A DNA stretch of 64,000 nucleotides from contig WPDH01000045.1 of the NCBI GenBank assembly GCA_019137255.1, positions 206,984 through 270,983 on the forward strand. Reading direction: 5' to 3'. The stretch comes from Corinectria fuckeliana (Eukaryota > Ascomycota > Sordariomycetes > Hypocreales > Nectriaceae). The translations under genes and the position numbers were made by a program. Below the pieces are notes generated by a model, which was not told the DNA's origin, did no database searches, and saw nothing but the letters and a program-made list of their open reading frames with translations. Shown here piece after piece: positions 53,720 through 64,000 of this stretch; the stretch's first letter is position 1; each line of letters begins with the position of its first letter.

Positions 53720-55081
53720 AGCCCTCTTCTTTCCAGTCATTCTGGGACATCGAAACACAGCTTGCGTGCCGAGACCCGGCCACTCTGGTTAATATCCATG
53801 GCCCGCCCGACGCTGCTGGGACTGAAATGCCCCATATTTTGGTAAGAAGAGGCTTTAAGAATTTATCGCCTAGCAGGTTGGAAATTTGATCATACAGCTC
53901 TGCGCTGAGTTTGTGGTCTTCCATTTTGATCTGGCAAAGTAACTGCTAGCATATATCTAATAAGTGATTATATGGAACTCTGAACCCAAGATCAAATCAA
54001 AAGAGCCAGGAGACTTATTGGCCAGTGTGTAGAACCGCGATATGTGTGCGGCGTGGAAAACGCCGTGAACACGAAGACATCGGTGACTTTGACGTTTTGT
54101 GGGACATCCTGCGTGTTAGCCTTGCCAGGTCGGACTGTGCACAACACTCCAGGGCGGGATCCGATCACTCGTGCGGCAGTCGCTGAAGATGTAGCGTTAC
54201 CGATGGTATCGAAGACATGGGCAAGGTTTGATAAATTTTCCTGAAGTTTGGCGACGGCGTCTTCATCGCGATAGTCGAAGACATAGGCCGCTCGGGCTAC
54301 CTTTGCTTGTTCAAAGTTTCGAGGGCTGCAGGTGACCGCAACGACGATTCCGTACATTCGTGCCAGCTGAACGGCGTAATGACCGACGGCAGCTTTGGTT
54401 GTCAGCTAGTTACAGGGCGGGAATAGACTTGCGTATCATTGACCTACAGCTTCCACCCCAAACTAAGAGTCGGCTTTTCTCAGCAGACGCCTCCTGACTG
54501 AGCGCAAGGCAACCTTTGGAGAACAACAGGAGCTAGGAAGTGTTGAGTGCCAGTGGGATGCTACCCATTTAGGCCTTGTCGATGGTGCTAGGGACTTTGT
54601 ATGAGAGGCGCTCGTCTGCGATGGACTATGTGCTGTGGTCGTTGGCGACGTGATAGCAATCACGGCGAATGCTGCTCACGAGTATATCCCCAAGCCTTGG
54701 ATCTCCCCTGTGAAAAGCGACAAGTCAGTAACTTCTGGAAATTGATTGAGTCTGGATGCCATACGGCCCCAGACCGAAGCTGCGACTCTATCGCCGGGCA
54801 CCAATTTGGTGACACTCGGATGTGTCCGTGTCACGAGCCCGGTGAAATCGCAACCTAGAACGGCACCGTCGCCGAATGCGTTCAGATCAAACGCGAGCCC
54901 TTCTCGGTGTTAATGTAACAACTTTGAGCGGGACTTGACGATATATACTATCAGTCGGGTTGAAGGCAGCACCGTCGACCTTGACGCAGACCTGGTGTTC
55001 TTTCAGTGCGGGCAGTTGAGTCTCCTCGATGACCAAGCCGGTGCCCCGCTGAACGATAGCGGTGGCAGTCTCGGAAGCCAT
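53720..55081 (-). pseudogene. Decayed MDR-family oxidoreductase (zinc-type ADH/enoyl-reductase-like)
   Basis: From ATG 55081 the frame encodes the N-terminal GroES-like fold of medium-chain reductases (KVDGAAFNPTDS). After 54930 the homology jumps frame to AFGDGAVLGCDF and PGDRVAASVWG, and continues through EIQGLG. It is interrupted by TGA (54676-54678), TAA (54569-54571) and TAG (54533-54535), the last at a position where relatives have Trp. The Rossmann part resumes with YGIVVAVTCSPRNFEQAK and HVFDTIGN (53992-54357), and a C-terminal remnant with AELYDQISNLLGDKF lies at 53718-53924. Several independent frame and stop lesions make this a pseudogene. Its relatives often sit in secondary-metabolite clusters, but no such partners are seen here. 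Confidence 0.8.
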
Positions 55082-56105
55082 GATGGGGTGAGTGTAAGAT
55101 GCAACGTGTTTTAATGAAGATTGAGTCCTGGACTGGCTTGAGAATCTCAATCCGGGAATGCAAGCCTCAATAACCCTCGCACCCAACGGCCCCTCACTAC
55201 GCAGCTCCGAACCTCCGTCTACCGGGGATCCACTCCGATATTTGCGTGCAAAAACTACACCACCGCAGATGTTAAGACGCCATTTTAAATTTAAAGAAAG
55301 CGTTGTTGACCAAAATTCATTTATGCCTGTGGATTGACTGTACCCTGACTTCCTTTGAAACCCCGTACTAAGAGAAGAGAGGATTCCGTAGAATGACATC
55401 AGTGTCCGCTTCGCTAGTCTTGGGTTACGTCAACTGAGTATCCTGGGTCTCAACATACTTTGTTAAATAGTCACGATGTATCTTATCTACCTACTCAAAT
55501 GCCGATGCAGAATTGTCAGTTCCTTAGGCTGTTATCCCATAACAAAGCCCCGGGTGCTGTTCGATGGTCGCTTGCAGACTATGTTCAGGGGCGTTTTGCA
55601 GATAAGCCTCAGAACGTTGGCAAACGGGCATACTCAAGAACTGGCTTACCACCACACTTGCTAATCAGTAGTGTCCAAGGTTACGTCGGATGGAGTAGTA
55701 CTTTCCCGGAATGGCTTGTCATGGTTGATGTCAGATACTGTTCTCCCAAGGAATGAGATTCAACCTCCTCGTGCCAATCGCAGCAAGCAGCGGTCATGAG
55801 ATTATGCAATGTAGCCAGTATAGAGATGGAAGGAAGAGGATAGTGTTCTAGAACATAGATGTCTCCTTGTCTGACATGCTTAAAGTACTCCAGAAGCAAG
55901 AATGAACGAAGAAGAATGCGGGATGTCAGACGATGGAGGAGTAGCTGGAAGTGTAATTATAGAAGGGTAAATAGAGGACTACGAGCCATACGATTTGAGT
56001 GAGCACTATGCAGTTGCTGGCTAAAATAGGCACTTGAAAGCGCTTCCAAGCGGAAACACTGGTAAGATGTATAAGCGTCTACAGATAGCCATTGCAGTGA
56101 GAAGT
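55082..56105. other. Intergenic region between the dead MDR gene and the aminotransferase
   Basis: Short ORFs at 55460-55756 and 55681-55899 lack family features. No repeat or RNA gene recognised. Confidence 0.4.
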
Positions 56106-57399
56106 CTATTCTTCAACCACGACACCCCACTCGTGAGATTCAACGCCGTACATGATATCCTTCAGCCAGCTTTTTATGACCGTCGCGTATGTTTCATCTG
56201 CGCCAGCTCGCTTCACCGGAATGTCCAAGTCCCGACCCCCAAAATGAATGACAGACACTGGGGAAATGAAGAACTGCAATGCCCTTGTTAGCTGCACCTC
56301 GCCTAAAGTTGCATGCTCGCACTGCTTACCGCGGTTCCCGAAACAAACGCCTCGAGGACCCGGCCCTCTTCCCAAGCTTGTTCAAGCTCGAACATGGTAA
56401 ACTTCTTCTCCACGACTTCTACCTCCTGGGCCAGTCGCTCCCGCGCCAAGTCGAGGACGGATTGCCTCGTCACGCCCTCGAGGATGATCTTGTCCGTCAG
56501 CGGCGCCGTGACAAGCTCCGACTTGCCCGTGTCTGCATTCTTGACGACGGCAAAAAAGTTGCTCGCGCCGGCTTCCGTGACTTGGCAGTCGGCCCCGAGC
56601 ACCCACAGGATCTGGTCGTACCCCCGCTGTCGACAGTCCCCGAGCGACACGAAGCTCGGCCCGTAGTTGGCGCCGACTTTGGCGTGGCCGAAGCCTCCGG
56701 GCCAGGCCCGGGCTTCCCCGTTCTCCGACGTCAGAAGACGGAGGCCAGGCGGCCGCGGCACGGCGCCCGGCGGAGACTCGGAAGAGAAGTCGGGCCAGGC
56801 TATCGCGATGATGAACAGCGTCGCTTCTCGTGGGATCTGCACGCCGATTTGGCGGCCGCTTCCGATCAAGGCGGGACGGATGTACAGGAAGTTGCCCGGC
56901 TTGTCCTTTGGCAGCCATCCTAGAAGTTGGCGGTGAGTATTTCCTCGCTGTGGGAAAGCAAAGAAACAAGACCCTTACGTGGCCCATCTACTCGCACCAG
57001 TTCCATAATCAGCTTCACCAGCTCGCCTTCGTCAAAGCCGGGAAGCGCAACCCGCTTTGCGCTCATGACCAGCCGCTTGGCGTTGCGGTCGGGTCTGAAG
57101 AGCCTCAGCTTCCCGTCGAAGCCGCGGTACACCTTCATGCCCTCGAAGCACTGGGTCGCGTAGTGGAGGCAAGACGCTGCAGGAGAGATGATCATGTCCC
57201 CAAACGGCTTCAGCTCGGGAGCTTCCCAGCCCTCCTCGGCAGTCCAGCGACATGTAACCATGTGGTCGCAGCAGACGTTCTGCGCCCATTGCTCTGCGGA
57301 TCCGGGCTCCGGTACCGGGTGCAGGGTCTTGGACCGGGTGAAGATGAGCTTGGATGCGTCGAGCGGCTTCTCGGAGGCGTCGGATTCGTTGGAAGGCAT
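56106..57399 (-). CDS. Branched-chain amino acid aminotransferase (BCAT, PLP fold type IV)
   Basis: Transfers amino groups between Leu/Ile/Val and their 2-oxoacids. Three exons (56979-57399, 56330-56919, 56106-56273) give 392 aa, a normal length. Family motifs: SCLHYATQCFEGMKVYRG, FLYIRPALIGSG, and the PLP lysine K221 in GGFGHAKVGANYGPS, then QILWVLGADCQVTEAGASNFF and ILEGVTRQSVLDLARE. The start ATG at 57399 gives MPSNESDASEKPLD without an obvious mitochondrial presequence, so a cytosolic form is more likely. Gene divergent from the C2H2 gene, 331 bp apart. Fungal genomes have several BCAT paralogues, and this one's role (biosynthesis, catabolism or specialised metabolism) is open. Confidence 0.92.
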
Positions 57400-57730
57400 G
57401 TTGGGATTAATGAGCAACTACAGGTTGTGCGAAATGGGACTTGCGGATGGCTAGATTCACCATCGCGAATTCTGGTCTGGAGTCAACATCCCGGGGGCTC
57501 ATCTCCCCTGGCAGCTGCAAAGCAACAACTGAATGGATGATGGTATACTACAGTAGGGCGCAAAGTGGACATGCGTAGGGCGTAAAAGAGTTGCATTAGC
57601 TTGGGTGCAACCCCACATGATGCAGCAATGCATGGTTGAACGCGAGAGACAGACGATGATGCTTCGCCGCACCGAACCCTAGCTCACTGTTCCCTTCTGA
57701 CAGAACCGTTACGGGTTTTGAGGAGACGAC
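57400..57730. other. Divergent promoter between BCAT and the C2H2 gene
   Basis: 331 bp separate two start codons pointing away from each other, so shared regulation is possible. No obvious TATA box or palindrome was recognised. Confidence 0.45.
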
Positions 57731-59514
57731 ATGCCCCCGTTACCGAGCCAAGACGCGCCACCGGATCACGACGACCCGTCGTTGAGAAGCAGGGCCGGAG
57801 CTGCGCGGGCCGCCGCTCCCGGGCTGTTCCCGGCATCGCCACTTTACTCGGATGCCGACCACGCCACGCTCGGAGACGGTTCCTTGCTTGTTGGAGGGTT
57901 TACTCTGTGGCTGGATGGCGAGTATCCCATGGATTCAGGCCTGCAGCAGGATGAAGCATCTCGAGCTGCTGCTGGGAATGACACCTTATCAGGGCTCGAT
58001 CCAGGCCGCTACCATCCTCCACATACGCTTGGAGACAACGGAGGACAGCAATCCGCCGGATCAGCCGCCTTCAATGCATATACCGGTATCTACAACTGGA
58101 CGGAGACGGGACCTCTTCAAAGGTCTGTCGAAGTCACAACGCGTCGCTCTCTGCGGGAGATTGGACTCACACCGAATCAGCCACAGCTTCGTGCAGCCGC
58201 AGACGCAATTCCCCAGTGCTCTATCCTCACCACCTGTGTCCATGAGTCCGTTCAGGCCCTCCATGTCTAGAGAGGGATCCGATTCAGGTGCCGTGGGGGA
58301 TGTCTCACGCGAGGAGCCTTACATGGGGATAAGCACCCCATACACTGCGCAATCCGATTCCTCAATAGGCTCGGTCGACTCGCTGGCATCCTCGGCGTCG
58401 ATCGGCATCAGCAAGAGGAGACGAAGGAGACGCGCTACTCCGAGAGTTGTGGCCGACAGACGGCTGTCGGCAAGGAGATACCAATGTACATTTTGTACCG
58501 ACTCGTATAAGACAAAGTACGATTGGCAGCGGCATGAAACTACGATGCATCTAAGTCTTGAGCAATGGCAGTAGGTTGTGTCCCGTCCAGCATGTTAGGG
58601 CTGACAGACAGCGCCACGAAGAGCCCTCCAACCTCATCATACCGCACAGGAAGAAAACTCACCAATACATGTGTAGATGTGCAAAGTCGGGGCCATTTGC
58701 CCAACAACCTGACGGAAGTACCTGCTGCGTATTCTGCGGGCAGCTCGAGCCCACGCCAGACCACACATCAGCGCATCGCTACTCTGCCTGCTTGGCGAAG
58801 CCCATCGAGGAGCGCATCTTCCGCCGCAAAGACCACCTGCGCCAGCATCTCCGGCATGTCCACAACGGATGCTCGTTCAACGAGAAGATGGAGGCGTGGT
58901 TCTCGTCCATCGAAATGGTCAATTCCCGCTGCGGGTTCTGCAACGCGCACTTGACGAGCTGGGCCGAGAGACAGAAGCACCTCGCCCACCACTTCAAGCG
59001 CGGGGTGGACATGAAGGACTGGAAGGGAGGCCGTGGCTTTGACGAATGCATCGAGCATCTTGTCGAGAACGACATGCCGGCGTTTATGATCGGCGACCAG
59101 CGCAACACCCTGGAGCCCTTTTCGGCCTCGCAAGCAGCCCATATCTCAACGGGACCAGCAGACGCGGATGCGAACAACCTCGCGGGAGATGCAGCACTGT
59201 CAGGGAAGGGTACATCCAGGCCGGGCGTCTCCAACGCACTGTCCCAGTCGAGCGTCCATTCGTATCGAGACGCCGAGACCCTTCTTCTAGCCCATGTCTC
59301 AGAGGAGCTCGGCAACGGCCGCGTTCCGTCGGACGGCGAGCTGCAGAAGAAGACCAGCGAGATCATCTACGGGCCGGGCAACGAGTGGGATCAGACTTGG
59401 GCCGACAACCGTGAGTGGCTGGAGCTGTTTAAGAAAAAGGCTGGGCTGATTTGCTTGCCATGTGGGAGTGGACGGAATGCCTTTGTTGGACGGGATGAAG
59501 GGTTGGACAACTAA
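57731..59514 (+). CDS. C2H2 zinc-finger regulator
   Basis: Model 57731-58122, 58181-58570 and 58677-59514 gives 539 aa with consistent phases. The first junction is inferred from the required frame change: donor GTCTGT is weak, the branch region reads CTCAC, and an acceptor 6 nt downstream is also possible. The second intron starts GTAGGT and ends at TGTAG. After a disordered N terminus and a basic patch (SKRRRRRRATPR), YQCTFCTDSYKTKYDWQRHETTMH is a C2H2 finger. A Cys/His-rich segment follows (CCVFCG...H), then IFRRKDHLRQHLRHVH and CGFCNAHLTSWAERQKHLAHHF. This order is common in fungal fluG/C2H2-type regulators of unknown targets. The C-terminal domain is unassigned. Confidence 0.78.
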
Positions 59515-60180
59515 GTGTATCCTGGATGAGGGCATCTTAACTGACGAGCCTGACAGTATAATAACCGGCTATCTAATTCCAATATCCTCAACTAAAAAAA
59601 CTAAAAAGAGAAGAAAAAAAAAGAAAGAAGAAACCGGGGACACCCTCTTTATCAGTTTAACTTGGTGGTTTGTTTCTTCACAACTTGTTCATCTAGTGAT
59701 TCTAGAACAATGGAACCTAGTCTAGCCGTTGCCATTGTCGCGGGAGAACGGTCTTCTAGAATCCCGTCATTTAACACCTAAGTACCTAGCGCCGACAGGG
59801 AGTTTCTCATTGGTAAAGCCCCTGAAACATGGCAACGTACAGTGGGCCGCAGCCGTAAATAGCCATCCATCCAGTGCGCCCAGGCCCCTGAATGTCGCTG
59901 TCAGCGCGTTGTCTAGGTTCGGGTTCAGATGGATTGAAGGATCGCGCTTCCGTCGCAGCCGCAAGGCAACCCATCAAAACCTCGCCTAGACATCGCACCT
60001 TTGCAACCACCGAACACTCCGCCATCTTCATCCTCGAACCAACAACATCTCGCCATCCATCTCGCATCTCGCATCTCGCATCTCATATCTCGCATCCTCC
60101 TCCTCCTCCTCCATCCGCCGATCCAACCCCCCCGTCCATGCCATGCCGTCCTGACGCTCCTCCTCGACCCTCTCCCGGCG
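59515..60180. other. Intergenic region and IRS4 leader
   Basis: Poly-purine AAAAAGAGAAG stretch near 59595-59630 in the C2H2 3' flank, then unique sequence. The IRS4-like frame is open upstream to 60001 but codes for repeat-derived Ile/Ser/His only. Confidence 0.45.
60061..60112 (+). repeat. CTCGCAT heptamer tandem repeat followed by a CCT run
   Basis: Five CTCGCAT units (60061-60095, the fourth changed to CTCATAT) run straight into CCTCCTCCTCCTCCTCC (60096-60112). It lies in the leader, 69 bp before the IRS4-like ATG, and would make a length-variable 5' UTR. Confidence 0.7.
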
Positions 60181-62145
60181 ATGAATCCCATCGCCTCCCA
60201 CACCACCGGCCCGCTCGATCCCGCAACCACCGCCCTCCAGGGCGCCTCCCTCGCCTTCAACAAGAAGAAGCCCGCCCCGCCGCCCGCCAAGAAGGACAAT
60301 GGCGCGCTGACGGCCGCGACCACGTCAGCCGCCCGGCCCCGGAGCCCCGTCAAGCACCTCGGCGCGCAGAGCACCGGCGGTAGCGCCGCCGACATGGAAC
60401 ACTACGGGGGCGTCGTCGCCGCCCGCATGCACCAGCTCGCCGCGGGCCCGTCGCCGCAGCTTCACCCGGGCTACGCGGCCTCCAAGCCCGACCCCAAGAG
60501 CGCGAGCTTCATTGCGGCCACGCTGGCGGCCAGCAGGAGCGCCAGCCCGACGCCCAAGACGAGCTCGCCGTGGCGGAGGACCAGCGTGGGCGCTGCGAGC
60601 CTCTCGAGCAGCGGCGAGGTAGTCGACTCCGGGTCTATTCCGCCGACGGGGTCCCTCATCTCCATGTTCGAGCAGGCCAGAGTTGGCGATCCCGTCAAGC
60701 GGGCGTCGCCTAAGAGGTCCCCGGCGGTGTCGGCAGCCGGCTCCAACGACAGCATTGCCGAAGTCCCAGAGGCGCCAGAAGTGACGAACGTTGCATTGAA
60801 GCCCACGCCCAAGCCTAAGATCAAGCCGAAGCCTCGTCCCTTGATACCACCTCCGCAATCCGTCACCGAGTCGATCCCAGAGGTCCTGTCGCCTAAGCCC
60901 CAGCTCAAACCGAAGCCCCGGCCTTTAACGCTTCCTCCGCAACCTGCTGTCAGGTCGAAGCCAGAGGTCCTATCGCCCAAGCCTGAGCATATATCGAAAC
61001 CCCGACCTTCAGCACCTCCCGCCAACTCCGCCACCCAGCCAGGCCCAGAGGTGCTCTCCCCCAAGCCGCGCAGGCCTTCAAAGCAGGCTTTGAAGCCAGT
61101 GCTGCTGTCAGCATCACCACCCCAGATGGTCACCCGCGCTCCGACTCGGGTCCTGTCGCCTCTGTCTCCGGGCCGGAAGCCAAGCCCGCAACCGAGACTG
61201 CAACCGCCGACGCCACCGCAGCCCCGTGGTTCCAAGAAGGCCGTCAACAAGCCCAGGCAATCCGCATTGGAGCAAGTGCGTGCTATTTCGTCGAGACAAG
61301 GCACCTCGAGTCCAGCTGGTTCTCGAACAGCAGCACCAGCCGGCGGGCGCCCAAAACGGTCAGGGACAGTGTCCTCGGATGATACCTTTGTATCTGCTTC
61401 TTCCGTTCAGTCTCCCGAACGTCCCTCACCTCCAGCGCTGCGTAGTCCCAGGCAGCCTGCCTCGAGCATGCCTCCTTCGCCATCGAGAGGCATCAGGCGC
61501 TACCGCCCCACGAACTCCTCCGTTCCCAGCTTACCCCTGGAATCTCTCACGGATGCCATCATGGCCAGTTCGCTCGCATCTGCCCGCCTCACGCCTCACA
61601 ACACTGGCGGAAGCCTCTCGGCCCCTCCGCTCCCCAGGCGGCAGAAGTCTCCCCGTCTGATGCAAACCCTCCGCCAGCCTGCTAAAGTATCAGATGAGGA
61701 GGTGGAGCGTCACAAGAAGGGACACCGCCACAAGCTACACAACGGGAAGAAGCACGCACACCACGAGGGCTCGCGGAAGAGGTGGCGGGATGAGATCACG
61801 CCGCGAGAACGCAAGCGATACGAGGCTGTGTGGGCGTCTAACCGTGGTATTCTCATTGACCTCCCCAACTCTCCGGATGCTGCCAGGGCTGAACCCGCCG
61901 AGTGCGTGCTCAACATTGTGGTTCGCGAGATCTGGAAGCGCTCTCGCTTACCGGTCGATGAGCTGGCTGAGGTCTGGGACCTGGTCGATCGGCAGGGCTG
62001 CGGCATGCTCGGTCGCCAGGAGTTTGTCGTGGGCATGTGGCTGATCGACCAGCGGCTCCGGGGAAGAAAGATTCCGGCCAAGGTGAGCGACAGCGTCTGG
62101 GGCAGCGCCAACGGGATGCTGGTCGTGAAGCCCAAGTTGAAGTGA
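60181..62145 (+). CDS. IRS4: Irs4/Tax4-like EH-domain protein
   Basis: In yeast Irs4 and Tax4 bind the inositol phosphatase Inp51 and influence PtdIns(4,5)P2, cell-wall signalling and rDNA silencing. Single exon, 654 aa from the ATG at 60181. The first 540 residues are Pro/Ser-rich and disordered. They include a KPKPRP/PEVLSPKP repeat array (about residues 205-300, PEVLSPKP three times) likely to bind SH3 domains. A His/Lys-rich patch (HKKGHRHKLHNGKKHAHHEG) follows. The C-terminal EH domain starts ITPRERKRYEAVWASNRG and contains LPVDELAEVWDLVDRQGCGMLGRQEFVVGMWLID, where the EF-hand-like loop is DRQGCGMLGRQE. This order matches the family. Confidence 0.87.
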   Translation: MNPIASHTTGPLDPATTALQGASLAFNKKKPAPPPAKKDNGALTAATTSAARPRSPVKHLGAQSTGGSAADMEHYGGVVAARMHQLAAGPSPQLHPGYAASKPDPKSASFIAATLAASRSASPTPKTSSPWRRTSVGAASLSSSGEVVDSGSIPPTGSLISMFEQARVGDPVKRASPKRSPAVSAAGSNDSIAEVPEAPEVTNVALKPTPKPKIKPKPRPLIPPPQSVTESIPEVLSPKPQLKPKPRPLTLPPQPAVRSKPEVLSPKPEHISKPRPSAPPANSATQPGPEVLSPKPRRPSKQALKPVLLSASPPQMVTRAPTRVLSPLSPGRKPSPQPRLQPPTPPQPRGSKKAVNKPRQSALEQVRAISSRQGTSSPAGSRTAAPAGGRPKRSGTVSSDDTFVSASSVQSPERPSPPALRSPRQPASSMPPSPSRGIRRYRPTNSSVPSLPLESLTDAIMASSLASARLTPHNTGGSLSAPPLPRRQKSPRLMQTLRQPAKVSDEEVERHKKGHRHKLHNGKKHAHHEGSRKRWRDEITPRERKRYEAVWASNRGILIDLPNSPDAARAEPAECVLNIVVREIWKRSRLPVDELAEVWDLVDRQGCGMLGRQEFVVGMWLIDQRLRGRKIPAKVSDSVWGSANGMLVVKPKLK

Positions 62146-62471
62146 GCATAGCATAGAGGGTTACTCAAAGACTGGCCTCTTTGATGGATGGAGAACGATG
62201 TACATAGGGCGAGGCGTGTTTGATATAGATGATACCCTACCTAGACAATACAATTAAGACTATCAATACATCCCGCATGCGTGGTCTTGGATGGAGCGGG
62301 ATCCGAGAAAAGAGCAGCTACAATGCGGTGTTTTGATCCTTTGCAGGTATTGTGTGTGTTTATCTAGTCATTGCTCTATAAAAGGAGTGAACGCGATCTG
62401 TATCTACAACAACCTTGCTACTCAACGCCTCTGCCATCCAAGCCATTCCCATCCACCGCCCCCATAGCCTC
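62146..62471. other. Short convergent intergenic region
   Basis: 3' flanks of the IRS4-like and NIS1-like genes. No gene recognised. Confidence 0.45.
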
Positions 62472-62960
62472 TTACAGACTGGACTTGTACTCCTTGCTCG
62501 TCTTGTCACCCAACGTCACAGTGACGTTGTAGTTAGAGAGCGTGGGCAAGCTGGAGGCTCCATAGAGGCTAAAAAGCGACGCCGACACAACGCCCTTCCC
62601 CTTGGCAGCCGACTCGGAGATGGTCACCGTCTTGTTGAAGCTCTCAGCTTGGTTGGACTCATCTACACCGGTTCTGGTCAGTCCAGTCCCTGATCTCTGC
62701 AACTTATACTAGTACGTACCAGGGCCAAGGTAGAAGGAATCGACAACGTTGAACAGCGCGCCGGGGTAGCCGCTGCCAGAGGCGTAGCCCACGGCGATGG
62801 CCACGTCGTACACGGTCTGGATGTAGTCGGAGCTCTCGATGATGAGGTCGAAGGCGTCGCCGGGCTTGATGGTCGCGGGGACCGAGATGCCGTTGATGCG
62901 CGCCTGGGCGACGGCGAGGAGGGCGGAGGCGGCCGCGGCGGTGGTGAGGGACAGACGCAT
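62472..62960 (-). CDS. NIS1: NIS1-family secreted effector
   Basis: Two exons (62720-62960, 62472-62662) around a 57-nt intron give 143 aa. A signal peptide ends at about residue 20 (ALLAVAQA). The mature start RINGISVP, then KPGDAFDLII, DYIQTVYDVAIAVG, SGYPGAL, SFYLGPG, ASLFSLYGASSLPT and NYNVTVTLGD form the conserved NIS1 pattern, with no cysteine after the signal peptide. NIS1 of Colletotrichum and Magnaporthe targets plant immune kinases such as BAK1 and BIK1 and suppresses pattern-triggered immunity (family knowledge). Homologues exist widely in ascomycetes and some basidiomycetes, so presence alone does not prove pathogenicity. Activity of this copy is untested. Confidence 0.88.
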
Positions 62961-64000
62961 TGTTGCTGTGTGGGATATATGTGGTTGAGGGTGTTGGGAG
63001 TAGCGAGTGGTTCTTGCTGTGGAGGACTTGGAGGACTTGGTGTGTGTGAGTTGGTGATGATGCTTCAACTAGATGATGTCGATGGCCTTTATAGCACGAT
63101 GCCTCCACACCCACGCAGTACACGCAGTACACGCATCCCTGCTTATGGCTATTTCGAGCTTCACTCGCCCCAGACTCTCGTATTGCTGCTCACGGCACCC
63201 GTCATCAAGAGCCCACTAGCGCGGCCGATCTCCGTCCCTCATGTGCCGAGAAGTCCGGCACCGTTGAGCGCATAGTCCGGGCCGACTCGCCAACGTCAGC
63301 GGGAGTGGCGTCGGCGGCTCTTAGTGCACCTATCGTTATCCGTAGCTGGGTTGGTTTGCTGTTGCGCAGTTATGTATAGCTACCTATTCATTTGTCAGCT
63401 GCCCGGCGGCCCTGGGATCGACAAATCACTCTGGTCATGTCATGCGCTGTGTGGCATTGTGATGAGGATGGCGCAAGATGAGAAATACGGGCTCTGCAAA
63501 AGCCCGGGCCGTCGTCAGCTCGTATGGCGAGCCTCTTAGAGTCTGCTTCTCCTTCCAGCTTGTACCGCTCACTGAGGCACAATCCAAACTGTCCAGAAAC
63601 TCGTCATCCACAAAGCAACTACGTAATGCAGAGCTGAAAGAGACGGGCCCTGCAAAGATGCTATTTTAGGCCATCGATGCCGGCACGTGTTATCTCTAAG
63701 CTACCCTACCTTATAGACTACTGGTGGTTTGTAACAACTGCATTGAACGAGGACGGCAAGGCTCGGGTTTGTGAGCGGTCGCTTCTGTGGAACTGAATCG
63801 ATAGTTGGCAATTGCGAGCTGTCAATGGCGCCCCAGAAGCTGGTCAAGTGGGCGCGAGAACAGCACTGGCCGGCATTTCAGACTGGTGTCATGTGAACTT
63901 CATCTAGTCCTCTTTATATCTTCCCCAGCCTAAGGGCTACATGCATTTTGCAATAAAGGAGCCAGTGCTACAAATCCTGTAATAAGTGCCACTAGATCTC
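62961..64000. other. Right-hand intergenic region
   Basis: NIS1 promoter, short CACGCAGTA repeats at about 63112-63136 and unique sequence to the window end. ORFs at 62970-63275 and 63324-63669 lack family features. Confidence 0.4.
63088..63093 (-). promoter_or_regulatory. TATA box of the NIS1 gene
   Basis: Minus-strand TATAAA with GC-rich flanks lies about 128 nt upstream of the NIS1 ATG, a normal spacing for a regulated fungal effector promoter. Confidence 0.5.

Overview
The window is nuclear DNA from a filamentous ascomycete (Pezizomycotina, most likely a plant-associated Sordariomycete). Genes carry 50-70 nt introns with GT-AG ends and CTAAC/CTNAC branch points. Families seen include Itc1, Mis12, Ase1, Irs4, an ascomycete class II peroxidase, a NIS1-type effector, a lipase/NB-ARC NLR and Zn2Cys6 regulators. 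A 5.7 kb retroelement shows textbook repeat-induced point mutation (RIP). All gene models were spliced by hand and checked for reading-frame phase; none was tested against transcripts or databases.

Layout. 1-144: end of a membrane-protein gene. 2-18.9 kb: core genes, namely ITC1 chromatin-remodelling subunit, glutathione transferase, mitochondrial PPR protein, kinetochore Mis12/Mtw1, F-box protein, histidine phosphatase and a membrane protein. 19.4-21.1 kb: a six-exon orphan gene. 24.6-26.0 kb: a secreted class II peroxidase. 28.7-31.1 kb: the Ase1/MAP65 microtubule bundler. 33.1-39.8 kb: three same-strand genes that look like a small catabolic locus (sulfatase, a regulator with two Zn2Cys6 domains, a dead MFS transporter). 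40.5-46.2 kb: a minus-strand LTR retrotransposon, probably Copia-type, with 215 bp LTRs, a TGGGC target duplication and near-saturating RIP. 46.8-49.1 kb: glutaminyl-tRNA synthetase with an 8-nt microexon. 49.9-52.8 kb: an NLR-type lipase/NB-ARC protein. 53.7-55.1 kb: a dead MDR oxidoreductase. 56.1-59.5 kb: a branched-chain aminotransferase divergent from a C2H2 regulator. 60.2-62.1 kb: an Irs4-like EH-domain protein. 62.5-63.0 kb: a NIS1-family effector.

Housekeeping genes at both ends flank an accessory middle (about 31-56 kb) holding two pseudogenes, the RIP-mutated element, the NLR and the sulfatase locus. The best candidates for follow-up are the GlnRS microexon, the LTR pair as an internal RIP record with an initiator-tRNA anticodon-arm primer site, the tandem zinc-cluster regulator beside a sulfatase, and the NLR with a nearly missing repeat domain.
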